Position numbers and translations under genes: made by a program. Below the pieces are notes generated by a model. That model ran no database searches and was not told the DNA's origin. It worked only from the letters and a program-made list of their open reading frames with translations. Shown here piece after piece: positions 24,181-33,209 of a stretch of DNA of 64,000 nt; the stretch's first letter is position 1; the number at the start of each line of letters is the position of its first letter. This stretch comes from Salipiger marinus (GTDB taxonomy: Bacteria; Pseudomonadota; Alphaproteobacteria; Rhodobacterales; Rhodobacteraceae): the NCBI RefSeq assembly GCF_900100085.1, contig NZ_FNEJ01000004.1:1-64000 (forward strand). Direction: 5' to 3'.

Positions 24181-24829
24181 GGTGGTGCTTCACGATTACT
24201 GGCGCTCCACGGCAAGCTGGCGGGTGCGGATCGCGCTGAACCTTTCGGGGCTGGCATGGCAGCGCCGCGCTGTCGACCTGCGTGCGGGGGACCAGCACCG
24301 GCAGGCGCATCTGGCGCTGAACCCGCAGGGGCTGGTGCCGGTGCTGGAGATCGACGGGCTGCAGCTGACGCAGAGCCTTGCCATTCTGGACTATCTGGAG
24401 GCGACGGGGCGGCTGGCGCTGGTGCCGCCCGACCCGGGACAGGCGGCACGCGCGCGCGCGGTGGCTCTGTCCGTGGCCTGCGACATCCACCCGGTCTGCA
24501 ACCTGCGGGTGGCGGATCACGTGGCGCGGCTGACCGGGCGGGAGGAAACGCGCGCCGACTGGATGCGCGCCACCCTCCTGCCCGGCCTCGCGGCGGTGGA
24601 GCGGATGCTGGACCCCCACGGTCCCTTCTGCCTTGGGCCCGATCTGACGCAGCCCGATCTGTGCCTGATCCCGCAGCTTTACAACGCCGCCCGCTGGGGC
24701 GTGGCGCCGGACGATCTGCCCCGCATCACGCGGGTGGCTGCGGCCTGCGCCGGTCTCGACGCCTTCCGCAACGCCTCGGCAGAGGAGCTACGGCCCGGCG
24801 CGGACCCGTACCTCGGCGCGCCGGGCTGA
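24173..24829 (+). CDS. maiA: Maleylacetoacetate isomerase (zeta-class GST family)
   Basis: The 218-residue glutathione S-transferase-fold enzyme isomerises maleylacetoacetate to fumarylacetoacetate, between the HmgA and FahA steps. The catalytic N-terminal motif is WRSTASWRVRIAL, corresponding to SSCSWRVRIAL in zeta GSTs, with the usual Cys replaced by Ala. NPQGLVPVLEIDG and QSLAILDYLE bind glutathione. The GTG start at 24173 overlaps the DUF2783 gene by 8 bp. It is the last gene of the operon and stops only 3 bp from the convergent TPP-enzyme stop. Confidence 0.92.
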   Translation: MAEVVLHDYWRSTASWRVRIALNLSGLAWQRRAVDLRAGDQHRQAHLALNPQGLVPVLEIDGLQLTQSLAILDYLEATGRLALVPPDPGQAARARAVALSVACDIHPVCNLRVADHVARLTGREETRADWMRATLLPGLAAVERMLDPHGPFCLGPDLTQPDLCLIPQLYNAARWGVAPDDLPRITRVAAACAGLDAFRNASAEELRPGADPYLGAPG

Positions 24830-24832
24830 CGC

Positions 24833-26485
24833 TTACATCCGCATCCGGGGCACGTCATGCGGATCAAGCCGCAGCTCGATCAGCAGCGGGCGGTCGCGCG
24901 TCTCGATCGCGGCGAGGGCTTTCTGCAGATCCGCCTCCGACCGGACCAGCACGCCGCGTCCCCCGAGCGAGGTGGCGACATCGGCAAAACAGGGCCAGTC
25001 GAATTCGGTCAGCGTCGGATCCATCTGCCGGTCAAGGAACTGGATATGCTCGGCGCCATAGGCGCTGTCATTGCACAGGATCACGATCAGATCCTGCTTC
25101 AGCCGCACGGCGGTGTTGAATTCGGTGAGGCCGCCCATCATGAACCCGCCATCGCCGGAAAACAGCACCACGGGGCGATCAGGGGCGGCAATCGCCGCGC
25201 CGATGGCTTCGGGCATGCCAAGGCCGATGGAGCCGAAATTGGCGGTGTTCACGAAGCTGCGCGGATCCGGGGCAGAGATGCGGCACCAGACCTCGGTCAT
25301 GAAGCGGCCGCCATCGCTGACAAGGATGCGGTCCTGCGGCAGCGCCTGTTCCAGCCGCTCCAGCGCGGGGACGTATTTGATGCAGCCCTCGGCCACGGCG
25401 CCCTTGGGGGCGGGGGCATGGGCGCGCAGGGTCTGCGGGTCAAGCTCGGGCGTGAAGCCAGAGGCGGGGATCTCGGCCTCGTCCAACCAGTGCACAAAAT
25501 TGTCGGCGGTCAGCCCGGCATCGGCCACCAGCGCCGCATCGGGATGCACGCTGCGCCCGATGGCGCGCGGATCGGTGTCGACCTGCACCAGCCGCTTGCC
25601 CTCCGTCAGCTTGCCGCGATCCGTGGTGAAATCGTGCAGCCCCGCGCCAAAGCACAGGATGCAGTCGGATTTGGCGATGACATCGTAGGCGGCGGGGGTG
25701 CTGAGCGTGCCGAAAATGTCCATGTCATAGGGATGACCCCGGAACAGGCCCTTGGCCTTGAGCGTGGTGGCCACCGGCGCCTCCAGCCGTTCGGCAAGGC
25801 GGAGGATCTGCGCCCGCGCCCCCGAAGCACCGCTGCCGGCAAGGATCACCGGGCGGCGGGCGCTTGCCACCATACCAAGCGCCTGATCCAGCGCGTCGCC
25901 TTCGGGCACATAGCTGCGCGTCTCGAACACGCTCAGCACGTGGCGGTCATACCGCGCCTCCTGCCACATGAAATCGGCGGGCATGTTGAGCACGACAGGC
26001 CGCCGTTCGACCTGCGCGCGATACATGGCGCGGGCCACGTCGCGGGCCACGGTGTCGGGGCTGCGCAGCTGTTCGAACCCGGCGCCGGTGGCGGCCACAA
26101 CCTCGCGCTGGTTGATGCCCTGCAGGTGGCGCGGATTGGACACCGGCGTGTCGCCCGCCAGCAGCACCATGGGGATCTGCCCGCGCACGCCTTCGGTCAG
26201 GGCGGTGACGCAGTTGGTCAGCGCGGGGCCATGGGTGATGGTGGCGACCCCGACCCGCCCGGTCACATGGGCCCATGCCAGCGCCATCAGCACCGAACTG
26301 CCCTCATGTGCGGCGGGGATGAACCGGCCCCCGCAGGCGCGGGCGAAATGATCGGCGATGAACAGGTTGGCATCGCCCATCAGGCCGAACAGCCTGTCGA
26401 TGCCATGATCGCGCACCGCCTGCGCGATGGCCTGATGGACATGGGTCTTGGCGGGGGCTTGGGCGGGCTGCGCGTCGTCATACAT
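24833..26485 (-). CDS. Thiamine-pyrophosphate-dependent enzyme (acetolactate synthase-like fold)
   Basis: A 550-residue three-domain TPP enzyme. The catalytic Glu is in the AAHEGSSVLMA segment near residue 60. The TPP/magnesium motif runs from GDGGFMM to NDSAYG (about 440-470). The central domain is present. The family includes acetolactate synthase, phenylpyruvate and indolepyruvate decarboxylases, and others. No acetolactate synthase small-subunit gene is adjacent, so a catabolic 2-oxo acid decarboxylase or carboligase is more likely. A divergent Lrp-type gene suggests control by an amino acid or its 2-oxo acid. Substrate unknown. Confidence 0.8.
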   Translation of the reverse strand: MYDDAQPAQAPAKTHVHQAIAQAVRDHGIDRLFGLMGDANLFIADHFARACGGRFIPAAHEGSSVLMALAWAHVTGRVGVATITHGPALTNCVTALTEGVRGQIPMVLLAGDTPVSNPRHLQGINQREVVAATGAGFEQLRSPDTVARDVARAMYRAQVERRPVVLNMPADFMWQEARYDRHVLSVFETRSYVPEGDALDQALGMVASARRPVILAGSGASGARAQILRLAERLEAPVATTLKAKGLFRGHPYDMDIFGTLSTPAAYDVIAKSDCILCFGAGLHDFTTDRGKLTEGKRLVQVDTDPRAIGRSVHPDAALVADAGLTADNFVHWLDEAEIPASGFTPELDPQTLRAHAPAPKGAVAEGCIKYVPALERLEQALPQDRILVSDGGRFMTEVWCRISAPDPRSFVNTANFGSIGLGMPEAIGAAIAAPDRPVVLFSGDGGFMMGGLTEFNTAVRLKQDLIVILCNDSAYGAEHIQFLDRQMDPTLTEFDWPCFADVATSLGGRGVLVRSEADLQKALAAIETRDRPLLIELRLDPHDVPRMRM

Positions 26486-26645
26486 GGGCTGTCTCCTGAG
26501 CTGATGTCAGGATAGCGCGACCATGCCGCATCGTGTGTGCATGTTGCAGGGGGCGCTGCACCACAGATGCAGGCTGCGATGGATTATCCGGGACATTCTG
26601 CGTGAAACGTGCATTCTGGCGCGGAACACTGCAAGGGAGCCGCAG

Positions 26646-27116
26646 ATGCCGCTGGACCGTTACGACCGGCAGATTCTCGACGCGCTGCAGCGCGACGGGG
26701 CGCTGACCAATGCGGATCTGTCGGCGCGGGTGAATCTCTCGGCCTCGCAATGCTCGCGCCGCCGCGCCGCGCTGGAGGCGGCAGGCTATATCGAAGGCTA
26801 CCGCGCCCGGCTGAACGCCGTGAAGCTGGGTCTGGGGATCCGGGTGGTGGTGCGGGTGAACCTGCGCAGCCATGGCAAGGACGCGGACAGCCATTTCTCG
26901 CGCTGGATCGAGGCGCAGCCCGAGGTGCAGTCGGCCTTTTCCGTCTCGGGGGATGCGGATTACATCCTGCATGTGCGGGCACGCGACCTTGGCGGCTTTT
27001 CCGATTTCCTGCACGAACGGCTGCTGATCCAGCCCGAGGTGGCGCAGGTGCGGTCGGATTTTGTGCTGCGCACCTTCAAGGACAGCGACGCGCTGGATCT
27101 GGGGCATGCGGGGTAA
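26646..27116 (+). CDS. Lrp/AsnC-family transcriptional regulator
   Basis: The start is ATG 26646, with GGGAGC upstream, giving the standard 156-residue protein; the frame open from 26523 is promoter DNA. The N-terminal helix-turn-helix is LDRYDRQILDALQRDGALTNADLSARVNLSASQCSRR. The C-terminal RAM (ligand-binding) domain includes the GDADYILHVRARD strand. It diverges from the TPP enzyme across 160 bp and probably senses an amino acid or 2-oxo acid linked to that enzyme. Confidence 0.9.
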   Translation: MPLDRYDRQILDALQRDGALTNADLSARVNLSASQCSRRRAALEAAGYIEGYRARLNAVKLGLGIRVVVRVNLRSHGKDADSHFSRWIEAQPEVQSAFSVSGDADYILHVRARDLGGFSDFLHERLLIQPEVAQVRSDFVLRTFKDSDALDLGHAG

Positions 27117-27120
27117 AGCG

Positions 27121-27140
27121 GCGCGGCCCGCAGGCCGCGC
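27121..27140. terminator. GC-rich hairpin between convergent lrp-type gene and pobA
   Basis: A perfect 8-bp stem (GCGCGGCC / GGCCGCGC) closes the loop CGCA, placed 4 bp after the regulator stop and 9 bp before the pobA stop on the other strand. No T-tract follows, so termination efficiency is uncertain; it could serve both directions. Confidence 0.4.
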
Positions 27141-27149
27141 GCCTTCGCA

Positions 27150-28319
27150 TCAGTAGGGCAGGCCGATGTAATTCTCGGCAAGGTCTTTCTGCGCCGTTTC
27201 CGAGTCCGCCAGATGGGCCAGCGTGGCGCGGCGCATCTGCGCGGCAAAACTGTCCTCGCCCTCGAACTGGTGCAGCATGGTCGTCATCTGCCAGCTGAAG
27301 CGCATGGCCTTCCAGATCCGCTGCAGCGCGCGGGCCGAATAGCCGTCGATGCCCGCGGTGGAGCCGTGGGCCAGCGCCGCAATCAGCGCCTCGCTGGCGT
27401 AATGCACATCCGAAAACGCAAGGTTGAGCCCCTTTGCCCCGGTGGGCGGCACGATATGCGCGGCATCCCCCAGCAGCAGCAGCCGACCCCAGCGCAGCGG
27501 TTCCGACACGAAGCTGCGCAGGGGGGCGATGGATTTCTCGATCGACGGGCCGGTGACCAGCGCCGCCGCCGCCTGCGCCGGGATCCGCCGCTTGAATTCG
27601 GTCCAGAAGCGGTCGTCGGACCAGTCCTCGACCTTGTCGCTCAGCGGCACCTGCACGTAATAGCGCACCAGATTGGGGTTCCGCATCGAGGCCAGCGCGA
27701 AGCCATGTTCGGAATTGGCATAGATCAGCTCGTCATGGACCGGCGGGGTGCGGGACAGGATGCCAAGCCAGCCAAAGGGATAGACCCGCTCGAATTCCTG
27801 CCGCTTCGCCTCGGGGATGGTCTTGCGGCTGACGCCGTGGAAACCGTCGCAGCCCGCCACATAGGCGCAGGTCAGGGTCCGGCGCGCGCCATCCACGGTG
27901 AAGCTGACAGAGGCCTGCGCCGCATCCAGATCCTCGATCACCACATCCTCGACGCCATGAAGGACCGTCGTGCCCATGGCATCCTGTGCGGCATACAGAT
28001 CCTCGGTCACTTCGGTCTGGCCATAGATCATGACCCGCCTGCCGGTCAGCGCCTTGAAATCGATATGCACCATGCGGTCGCCATCGGTCAGGTAGGTGCC
28101 GTCATGGGGGAGGCCCTGCACGTCCATCCGCGCGCCGATGCCCGCCTCGCGCAGCAGTTCGACCGAGCCCCATTCCAGCACGCCCGCCCGGATCCGCGAC
28201 AGCACATGCGCCCGGCTCGACCGTTCCAGCACCACCGTGGCGATGCCCGCGCGGTTCAGAACCTGCGACAGCAGCAGCCCGGAGGGCCCGCCTCCGATAA
28301 TGACGACCTGGGTATCCAT
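27150..28319 (-). CDS. pobA: 4-hydroxybenzoate 3-monooxygenase
   Basis: The start is ATG 28319, directly behind an AAAGGAGGAGA ribosome-binding site; the frame extends uselessly to 28403. The 389-residue flavoprotein hydroxylase converts 4-hydroxybenzoate and NADPH to protocatechuate. FAD motif VVIIGGGPSGLLL spans residues 5-17. The RSRxHVLxRIRAGVLE segment follows, and GDAAHIVPPTGAKGLNLAFSD closes the FAD site. The length equals that of characterised PobA. It faces the AraC-type PobR gene. The 3,4-dioxygenase genes needed downstream are not in the window. Confidence 0.95.
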   Translation of the reverse strand: MDTQVVIIGGGPSGLLLSQVLNRAGIATVVLERSSRAHVLSRIRAGVLEWGSVELLREAGIGARMDVQGLPHDGTYLTDGDRMVHIDFKALTGRRVMIYGQTEVTEDLYAAQDAMGTTVLHGVEDVVIEDLDAAQASVSFTVDGARRTLTCAYVAGCDGFHGVSRKTIPEAKRQEFERVYPFGWLGILSRTPPVHDELIYANSEHGFALASMRNPNLVRYYVQVPLSDKVEDWSDDRFWTEFKRRIPAQAAAALVTGPSIEKSIAPLRSFVSEPLRWGRLLLLGDAAHIVPPTGAKGLNLAFSDVHYASEALIAALAHGSTAGIDGYSARALQRIWKAMRFSWQMTTMLHQFEGEDSFAAQMRRATLAHLADSETAQKDLAENYIGLPY

Positions 28320-28412
28320 GGGGGTCTCCTCCTTTGCCTTGGCGGCCGAAAATAGGGCCTCGGGCGCTGCGGACGAATGGACGGGCGCGGCAATTTCTGG
28401 CATTATTCAAAC

Positions 28413-29261
28413 ATGACTGCGTCACAGACCATTCCCGTCTTCACCCTGTTCGGGGAAACCAGCGCTTTCCCCGATGTGGTGCATTGCGAACGAATCTGGG
28501 ACCGCGCGCCGCTGCATGACTGGGAAATCGCGCCGCACCGGCATCATGTGCTCGTGCAGGTGCTGCATATGCGGTCAGGGGCCGCGACGGTGCGGATCGA
28601 CGGGCGGGAAAGTTCCTTGACGGACGGGGAGTTCCTGTTTGTCCCGGCTGGTATCGTTCATGCTTTCCGGTTCCGGCGCGGCTGCGAAGGTCTGGTGCTG
28701 TCCTTTCCGCTGAGCGTGGTGGCGGGGCTTGCGGCGGGCGCGCCCGAGGTGCAGCGCGCCCTGCGGGATCCCTTTGCCGGGCCAGCCCCGGATCTGGCGC
28801 TGGTCCTGATGGAGCGGCTGCGGGACAGCTTTGCCAGCGCTGGTTCTTTTCGGGCGGCGGAGCTTCTGGCGACCAGCCACCTGCTGCTGGTCACGCTGGC
28901 GGCGGCGCGCGCCGAAGAACCGCAGGAGGCAAACCCCGCCAGCCGCTATCTGCGCGAGTTCGACACGCAGATCCTCGATCATATGGCAGAGGGCTGGGGG
29001 GTCACGCAGCATGCCCGCGCCTTGGGCATCACCACCGGGCATCTGAACCGGATCTGCCGGGGCGCCACCGGGCAGACCGCGTCGCACCGGATCGAAAGTG
29101 CGGTGATGACCGAAGCGGCGCGGCTTCTGGCCTTTACCCGCCTGCCCGCCGCCGAAATCGGTTTCGAGCTGGGGTTTGACGACCCGTCCTATTTCTCGCG
29201 CCGGTTCCGGCATCTGCGCGGCGAAAGCCCTTCGGCCTATCGTCGGCGGGTGGCGGGCTGA
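28413..29261 (+). CDS. pobR: AraC-family regulator, probable PobR
   Basis: The start at ATG 28413 gives a 282-residue protein; the open frame from 28377 lies in the promoter. The N-terminal cupin-like effector domain includes HRHHVLVQVLHMRSG and FVPAGIVHAFRF. The C-terminal double helix-turn-helix has VTQHARALGITTGHLNRICR and EIGFELGFDDPSYFSRRFRHLRGESPSAYRR. It is divergent from pobA with 93 bp between starts, the usual arrangement for the AraC-type PobR that activates pobA with 4-hydroxybenzoate. Confidence 0.88.
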   Translation: MTASQTIPVFTLFGETSAFPDVVHCERIWDRAPLHDWEIAPHRHHVLVQVLHMRSGAATVRIDGRESSLTDGEFLFVPAGIVHAFRFRRGCEGLVLSFPLSVVAGLAAGAPEVQRALRDPFAGPAPDLALVLMERLRDSFASAGSFRAAELLATSHLLLVTLAAARAEEPQEANPASRYLREFDTQILDHMAEGWGVTQHARALGITTGHLNRICRGATGQTASHRIESAVMTEAARLLAFTRLPAAEIGFELGFDDPSYFSRRFRHLRGESPSAYRRRVAG

Positions 29262-29274
29262 TCTGGCGCGGGCC

Positions 29275-30135
29275 TCAGGGCCAGTCCGCGAAGCCCTTGC
29301 GCAGCGCCTCCGCCTCGGCGGTGGCAGAGCGCTGCGCCACCGCGCGCCATGCCCCCGGTGACAGGCCGGTGCGCCGCTTGAAATAATGGCTGAACCGGCT
29401 GGCATCGGGAAAGCCAAGGTCGGAGGCGATCTTTTTCAGCGGTGCGCCGGAGCGGTCCAGCCGGTCGCAGGCTTCGGCGGTCAGGCGCTGGTTCACCAGA
29501 TCCGCCGGGCTGCGCGCCAGTTCGGTGCGGCAGAGCCGGTGCAGCCGGTCATAGCTGACGCCAAGCGCCTGCGCATAATCGGCGACCTGCCAGTGCTCCA
29601 GATAATGCGTCTCGACCAGATGGCGGAAATGGCGCAGCAGATCGGTCTCCTTGCTGGGGGTGGCATCGCCGCCGGGAAGCCGCAGCCGCCGCGCCTCGAT
29701 CAGGATCAGCCGCAGGATCGAGGCAAGCAGCATCGTCGACCGCGCCTCCTCGTGACGGGTTTCGGACAGGAACCAGTCCATCAGCACTTCGGCGCGGGCT
29801 GCGGTCTGTGGATCGGGCAGGGGGGCGATGAAGGGCGCATCGGTCAGAAGCCGCAGGTCAAGGGATTCAGACCGCGCGCCGATGGCATCCTGCCGGATCC
29901 CGTCGCCAAGCCCGATCACCACGGCGCGCGTCCCGGCACCCAGCGTCAGGTCGGAAGGCCCCGGATGCGGCCAGTAGCAATAGGCGGGGGCGGCCAGATG
30001 CGGCGCGCCGGTCTCGTCCAGCACCGTGCCTTCGGCCAGATAGACCAGCAGCGCGGATCCGTCGGCAATCCGGGGCCGGACGCGGCGGAGATGCAGCGCG
30101 GGCCGTTCCTCGCGCAGCTGCACATAATCGGACAT
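29275..30135 (-). CDS. AraC-family transcriptional regulator
   Basis: The start is ATG 30135 behind a GGAGGGAGGG ribosome-binding site; the much longer frame upstream (to 31554) is antisense to the aldehyde dehydrogenase gene and is not coding. The 286-residue product has an AraC_N-type effector domain (HLRRVRPRIADGSALLVYLAEG) and a C-terminal double helix-turn-helix ending in KKIASDLGFPDASRFSHYFKRRTGLSPGAWR. It diverges from two aldehyde dehydrogenase genes and probably activates them in response to an aromatic aldehyde or acid. Confidence 0.88.
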   Translation of the reverse strand: MSDYVQLREERPALHLRRVRPRIADGSALLVYLAEGTVLDETGAPHLAAPAYCYWPHPGPSDLTLGAGTRAVVIGLGDGIRQDAIGARSESLDLRLLTDAPFIAPLPDPQTAARAEVLMDWFLSETRHEEARSTMLLASILRLILIEARRLRLPGGDATPSKETDLLRHFRHLVETHYLEHWQVADYAQALGVSYDRLHRLCRTELARSPADLVNQRLTAEACDRLDRSGAPLKKIASDLGFPDASRFSHYFKRRTGLSPGAWRAVAQRSATAEAEALRKGFADWP

Positions 30136-30228
30136 CGGCCCTCCCTCCAGAAAACGACATGACTTTGCCAGTTTGGCGCATTTCGTGTCATCTCCCGCTC
30201 TTGTATCTGAAAGGTGGAGGCCGGGTCC

Positions 30229-31668
30229 ATGCCCGGGGAGGATATGACACAGCAGTTTGCCGCAGACCGGCAGGCGCCAGCGCGTGCTGGCGCCCGGCCA
30301 GACATGCCCCCCTTTGGCGGGGAGGCGGGCGCGCGTCCGGCGCACAGCCTGACCGACTGCCTGCGCTTCGCCGCGCGTGCGGCGGCGGCCTTTGACAGCT
30401 GGAAACGCCGCCCCGTGGCCGAGCGCGCAGCACTGCTGCACGCGCTGGCCGACCGGCTGGAACAGCACGCCGAACCGCTGCGCCTGTGCATGGCCGAGGA
30501 AATCGGCACCCCCGCGCCATGGGCGCGCTTCAATGTCAGCTTTGCCGCCCGGCTGCTGCGCGACACCGCCGCCCTTGCCCCGCAGCTGGAGGCTGACGAG
30601 CCCCTTGCCGCCGCGTCGGGGCGTGTTGGCCTCGCCCGCCGCCTGCCCTCTGGCGTCAGCCTTGGCGTCGCGCCGTGGAATGCGCCGCTGATCCTTGGCA
30701 TCCGCGCCATGGCGGCCCCGCTGCTCTGCGGCAATACCGTGCTGCTGAAAGGCTCGGAATTTGCGCCGCAGACCTTCCGGAAGCTGGGCGCGGTGCTGGC
30801 GGAGGCCGGACTGCCGCCGGATGTGGCCCGCGTGCTGGTGACCCGGCCCGAGGACAGCGAGGAGATCGTCAGCCAGCTGATTGCGGATCCGGTGGTCACG
30901 CGGGTGAATTTCACCGGCTCGACCCGTGTGGGCCGCCGCATCGCCGACATGTGCGCCCGGCATCTGAAACGCCCCCTGCTTGAACTGGGCGGGCAGGCCA
31001 CGGCGGTGGTGCTGCCCGGGGCGGATCCGGATCTGGCCGCAGGCGCGCTGGCGCTTGGCGCATGGACCAATCAGGGGCAGGTCTGCATGTCGACCGAACG
31101 GGTCATCGTCGTGGGCGACATGGCCGAGGCGCTGATCCCGCGGCTGGAGGCTGCGCGGGCCGCGCTGCGGGTGGGCGACGCGCGCGACGAGACCACGCAG
31201 ATCGGCCCCGTCATCAGCGAGGCCGCCGCCCACCGGCTGGCGGAGATGCTGGAGGATGCGGTGCGGCAGGGGGCGGTGATCGTGGGCGGCGGCGGCATCC
31301 AGAGCCGCCATGTGGCGCCCACGCTGATCGACCATGTGACGCCGGACATGCGGCTGGCGCGCGAGGAGGCCTTTGGCCCGGTGCTGTCGGTGCTGCGGGT
31401 GCAGAGCCCGCTGGAGGCGCTGACGGTGGCCAATGACAGCGATTACGGCCTTGCCGCCGCAGTTTTCGACCGCGATCCGGACCGGGCCGAGGCCTTTGCC
31501 GCCGATCTGCATTGCGGCATCTGCCATATCAACGGCCCCACGATCGACGATCACCCCGGCGCCCCTTTCGGCGGCACGAAGATGAGCGGCTTTGGCCGGT
31601 TCGGGGGCCGTTGGGCGCTGGACGAATTTACGGAAACACGCTGGATCACCCGCCCCGAACGCGGCTGA
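30229..31668 (+). CDS. Aldehyde dehydrogenase, aromatic aldehyde type (first of a tandem pair)
   Basis: The start is ATG 30229, eight bases after AGGTGGAGG; GTG 30214 and ATG 30244 are alternatives. The 479-residue NAD(P)-dependent dehydrogenase has the nucleophile Cys286 in NQGQVCMSTER and general base Glu252 in LLELGGQAT. The usual Lys of ELGGK is Gln here. The cofactor segment is APWNAPLILGIRAMAAPLLCGNTVLLK, and FTGSTRVGRRI binds NAD(P). It resembles salicylaldehyde and vanillin dehydrogenases. It lies 35 bp before a second aldehyde dehydrogenase. Confidence 0.88.
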   Translation: MPGEDMTQQFAADRQAPARAGARPDMPPFGGEAGARPAHSLTDCLRFAARAAAAFDSWKRRPVAERAALLHALADRLEQHAEPLRLCMAEEIGTPAPWARFNVSFAARLLRDTAALAPQLEADEPLAAASGRVGLARRLPSGVSLGVAPWNAPLILGIRAMAAPLLCGNTVLLKGSEFAPQTFRKLGAVLAEAGLPPDVARVLVTRPEDSEEIVSQLIADPVVTRVNFTGSTRVGRRIADMCARHLKRPLLELGGQATAVVLPGADPDLAAGALALGAWTNQGQVCMSTERVIVVGDMAEALIPRLEAARAALRVGDARDETTQIGPVISEAAAHRLAEMLEDAVRQGAVIVGGGGIQSRHVAPTLIDHVTPDMRLAREEAFGPVLSVLRVQSPLEALTVANDSDYGLAAAVFDRDPDRAEAFAADLHCGICHINGPTIDDHPGAPFGGTKMSGFGRFGGRWALDEFTETRWITRPERG

Positions 31669-31703
31669 TCCGGCAGATCACAGACTTCAGGAGGAAGGAC
31701 ATC

Positions 31704-33149
31704 ATGACCATATCCATGCTTATCGGCGGCAAGGACACTGCCGCCACCGACGGGCGCACCTATGACCGCCGCGATCCGGTCACCGGCGAGGTGGCCACCG
31801 TCGCCCCCGCCGCCAGCGTCGCGGATGCGCAGGCTGCCGCCCGCGCCGCCGCCGCCGCCTTTCCGGCTTGGGCGGCCACCGCGCCTGCCAAGCGCCGCGC
31901 CCTGCTGCTGAAGGCGGCCGAAGAGATGGACGCGATGACCCCGGAGATCATCGCCACGGCCATCGCGGAAACCGGCGCCACCGGGCCGTGGATCGGGTTC
32001 AACTGCATGCTCGCCGCCAACATGCTGCGCGAGGCTGCCTCGATCACCACGATGATCACCGGCGAGGTGATCCCCGCCAACAAGCCCGGCACGCTGGCCA
32101 TGGCGCAGCGCAAGCCGCTGGGGGTCTGCCTTGGCATTGCGCCTTGGAACGCGCCGGTGATCCTTGGCACCCGCGCGGTGGCAACGGCGGTCGCCTGCGG
32201 CAATACCGTGGTGCTGAAGGCGTCGGAACTGTGCCCCGCCACCCATCTGGCCATCGGCGAGGCGTTCCGCCGCGCGGGCTTCCCCGAAGGCGTGGTGAAC
32301 GTGGTGACCAACGCGCCCGAAGATGCGGCGGAGGTGGTCGCGGCGCTGATCGAGGCGCCCGAGGTGCGGCACATCAACTTCACCGGCTCCACCGGCGTGG
32401 GCCGGATCATCGCGCAGAAGGCGGCGGCGGTGCTGAAGCCGGTGCTGCTGGAACTGGGCGGCAAGGCGCCGCTGGTCATTCTGGACGATGCCGATGTCGA
32501 GGCGGCGGTGAACGGCGCGGCCTTTGGCGCCTTCATGAACCAGGGCCAGATCTGCATGTCGACCGAGCGGATCATCGTGCATGAGGGCATCGCCGACCGC
32601 TTCATCGCGGCGCTTGCCGAAAAGACCAGCGCCCTGCCCGCAGGCAATCCGCGCGACAAGGTGGTGCTGGGCGCGCTGGTGACCCCGGAGGCCGCCGAGA
32701 AGATGGACCGCATCATCGCCGATGCCGTCGCCAAGGGCGGCAAGGTCATCGCGGGCGGCACCCGCGACGGCGCCGTGGTCGCGGCCACGCTGATCGATCA
32801 CGTCACCCCGGACATGACCATTTATGCCGAGGAAAGCTTTGGCCCGGTCAAGCCGATCATCCGCGTCAAGGATGACGACGAGGCGGTGGCCGTGGCCAAT
32901 GACACGCAATACGGGCTGTCTGCTGCGGTCTATGGCTCTGACATCACCCGCGCGCTGTCGGTGGCGGACCGGATCGAAAGCGGCATCTGCCACATCAACG
33001 GCCCCACCGTGTCCGACGAGGCGCAGATGCCCTTCGGCGGCGTGAAGGACTCGGGCTATGGCCGGTTCGGCGGCAAGGCGGGCATCGATGCCTTCACCTC
33101 GATCCGCTGGGTCACGATCGAGGATCCGCACCAGCATTTCCCGTTCTGA
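31704..33149 (+). CDS. Aldehyde dehydrogenase, benzaldehyde/vanillin type (second of the pair)
   Basis: The start at ATG 31704 follows a strong CAGGAGGAAGG site; upstream open frame overlaps the first dehydrogenase and is not used. The 481-residue enzyme has catalytic Cys284 (NQGQICMSTERIIV) and Glu250 (LLELGGKAPLV), plus APWNAPVILGTRAVATAVACGNTVVLK for the cofactor. It is closely related to its neighbour, suggesting duplication with different aldehyde preference. With the TPP decarboxylase and PobA nearby, oxidation of a (hydroxy)benzaldehyde to a (hydroxy)benzoate is the likely job. A terminator follows 25 bp later. Confidence 0.9.
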   Translation: MTISMLIGGKDTAATDGRTYDRRDPVTGEVATVAPAASVADAQAAARAAAAAFPAWAATAPAKRRALLLKAAEEMDAMTPEIIATAIAETGATGPWIGFNCMLAANMLREAASITTMITGEVIPANKPGTLAMAQRKPLGVCLGIAPWNAPVILGTRAVATAVACGNTVVLKASELCPATHLAIGEAFRRAGFPEGVVNVVTNAPEDAAEVVAALIEAPEVRHINFTGSTGVGRIIAQKAAAVLKPVLLELGGKAPLVILDDADVEAAVNGAAFGAFMNQGQICMSTERIIVHEGIADRFIAALAEKTSALPAGNPRDKVVLGALVTPEAAEKMDRIIADAVAKGGKVIAGGTRDGAVVAATLIDHVTPDMTIYAEESFGPVKPIIRVKDDDEAVAVANDTQYGLSAAVYGSDITRALSVADRIESGICHINGPTVSDEAQMPFGGVKDSGYGRFGGKAGIDAFTSIRWVTIEDPHQHFPF

Positions 33150-33174
33150 GGAGCGGGCGCAGACGCAACACGAC

Positions 33175-33201
33175 AAGGCCGCCCCTCGGGGCGGCCTTTT
33201 T
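33175..33201 (+). terminator. Intrinsic terminator after the tandem aldehyde dehydrogenases
   Basis: A perfect 10-bp stem (AAGGCCGCCC / GGGCGGCCTT) with loop CTCG runs into a T tract to 33201. It sits between the plus-strand aldehyde dehydrogenase gene and the convergent ketopantoate-reductase-family gene. Confidence 0.92.
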
Positions 33202-33209
33202 GGTCTCTC

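Noticed and set aside
24833-26485. Acetolactate synthase large subunit (ilvB)
   Set aside because: No small-subunit gene and no branched-chain biosynthesis gene is adjacent; the enzyme faces an Lrp gene and aromatic catabolism. Kept as an unspecified TPP enzyme.
30136-31554. Large minus-strand open frame fused upstream of the AraC regulator
   Set aside because: It is antisense to a well-supported aldehyde dehydrogenase. The regulator has its own ATG with a strong ribosome-binding site at 30135.
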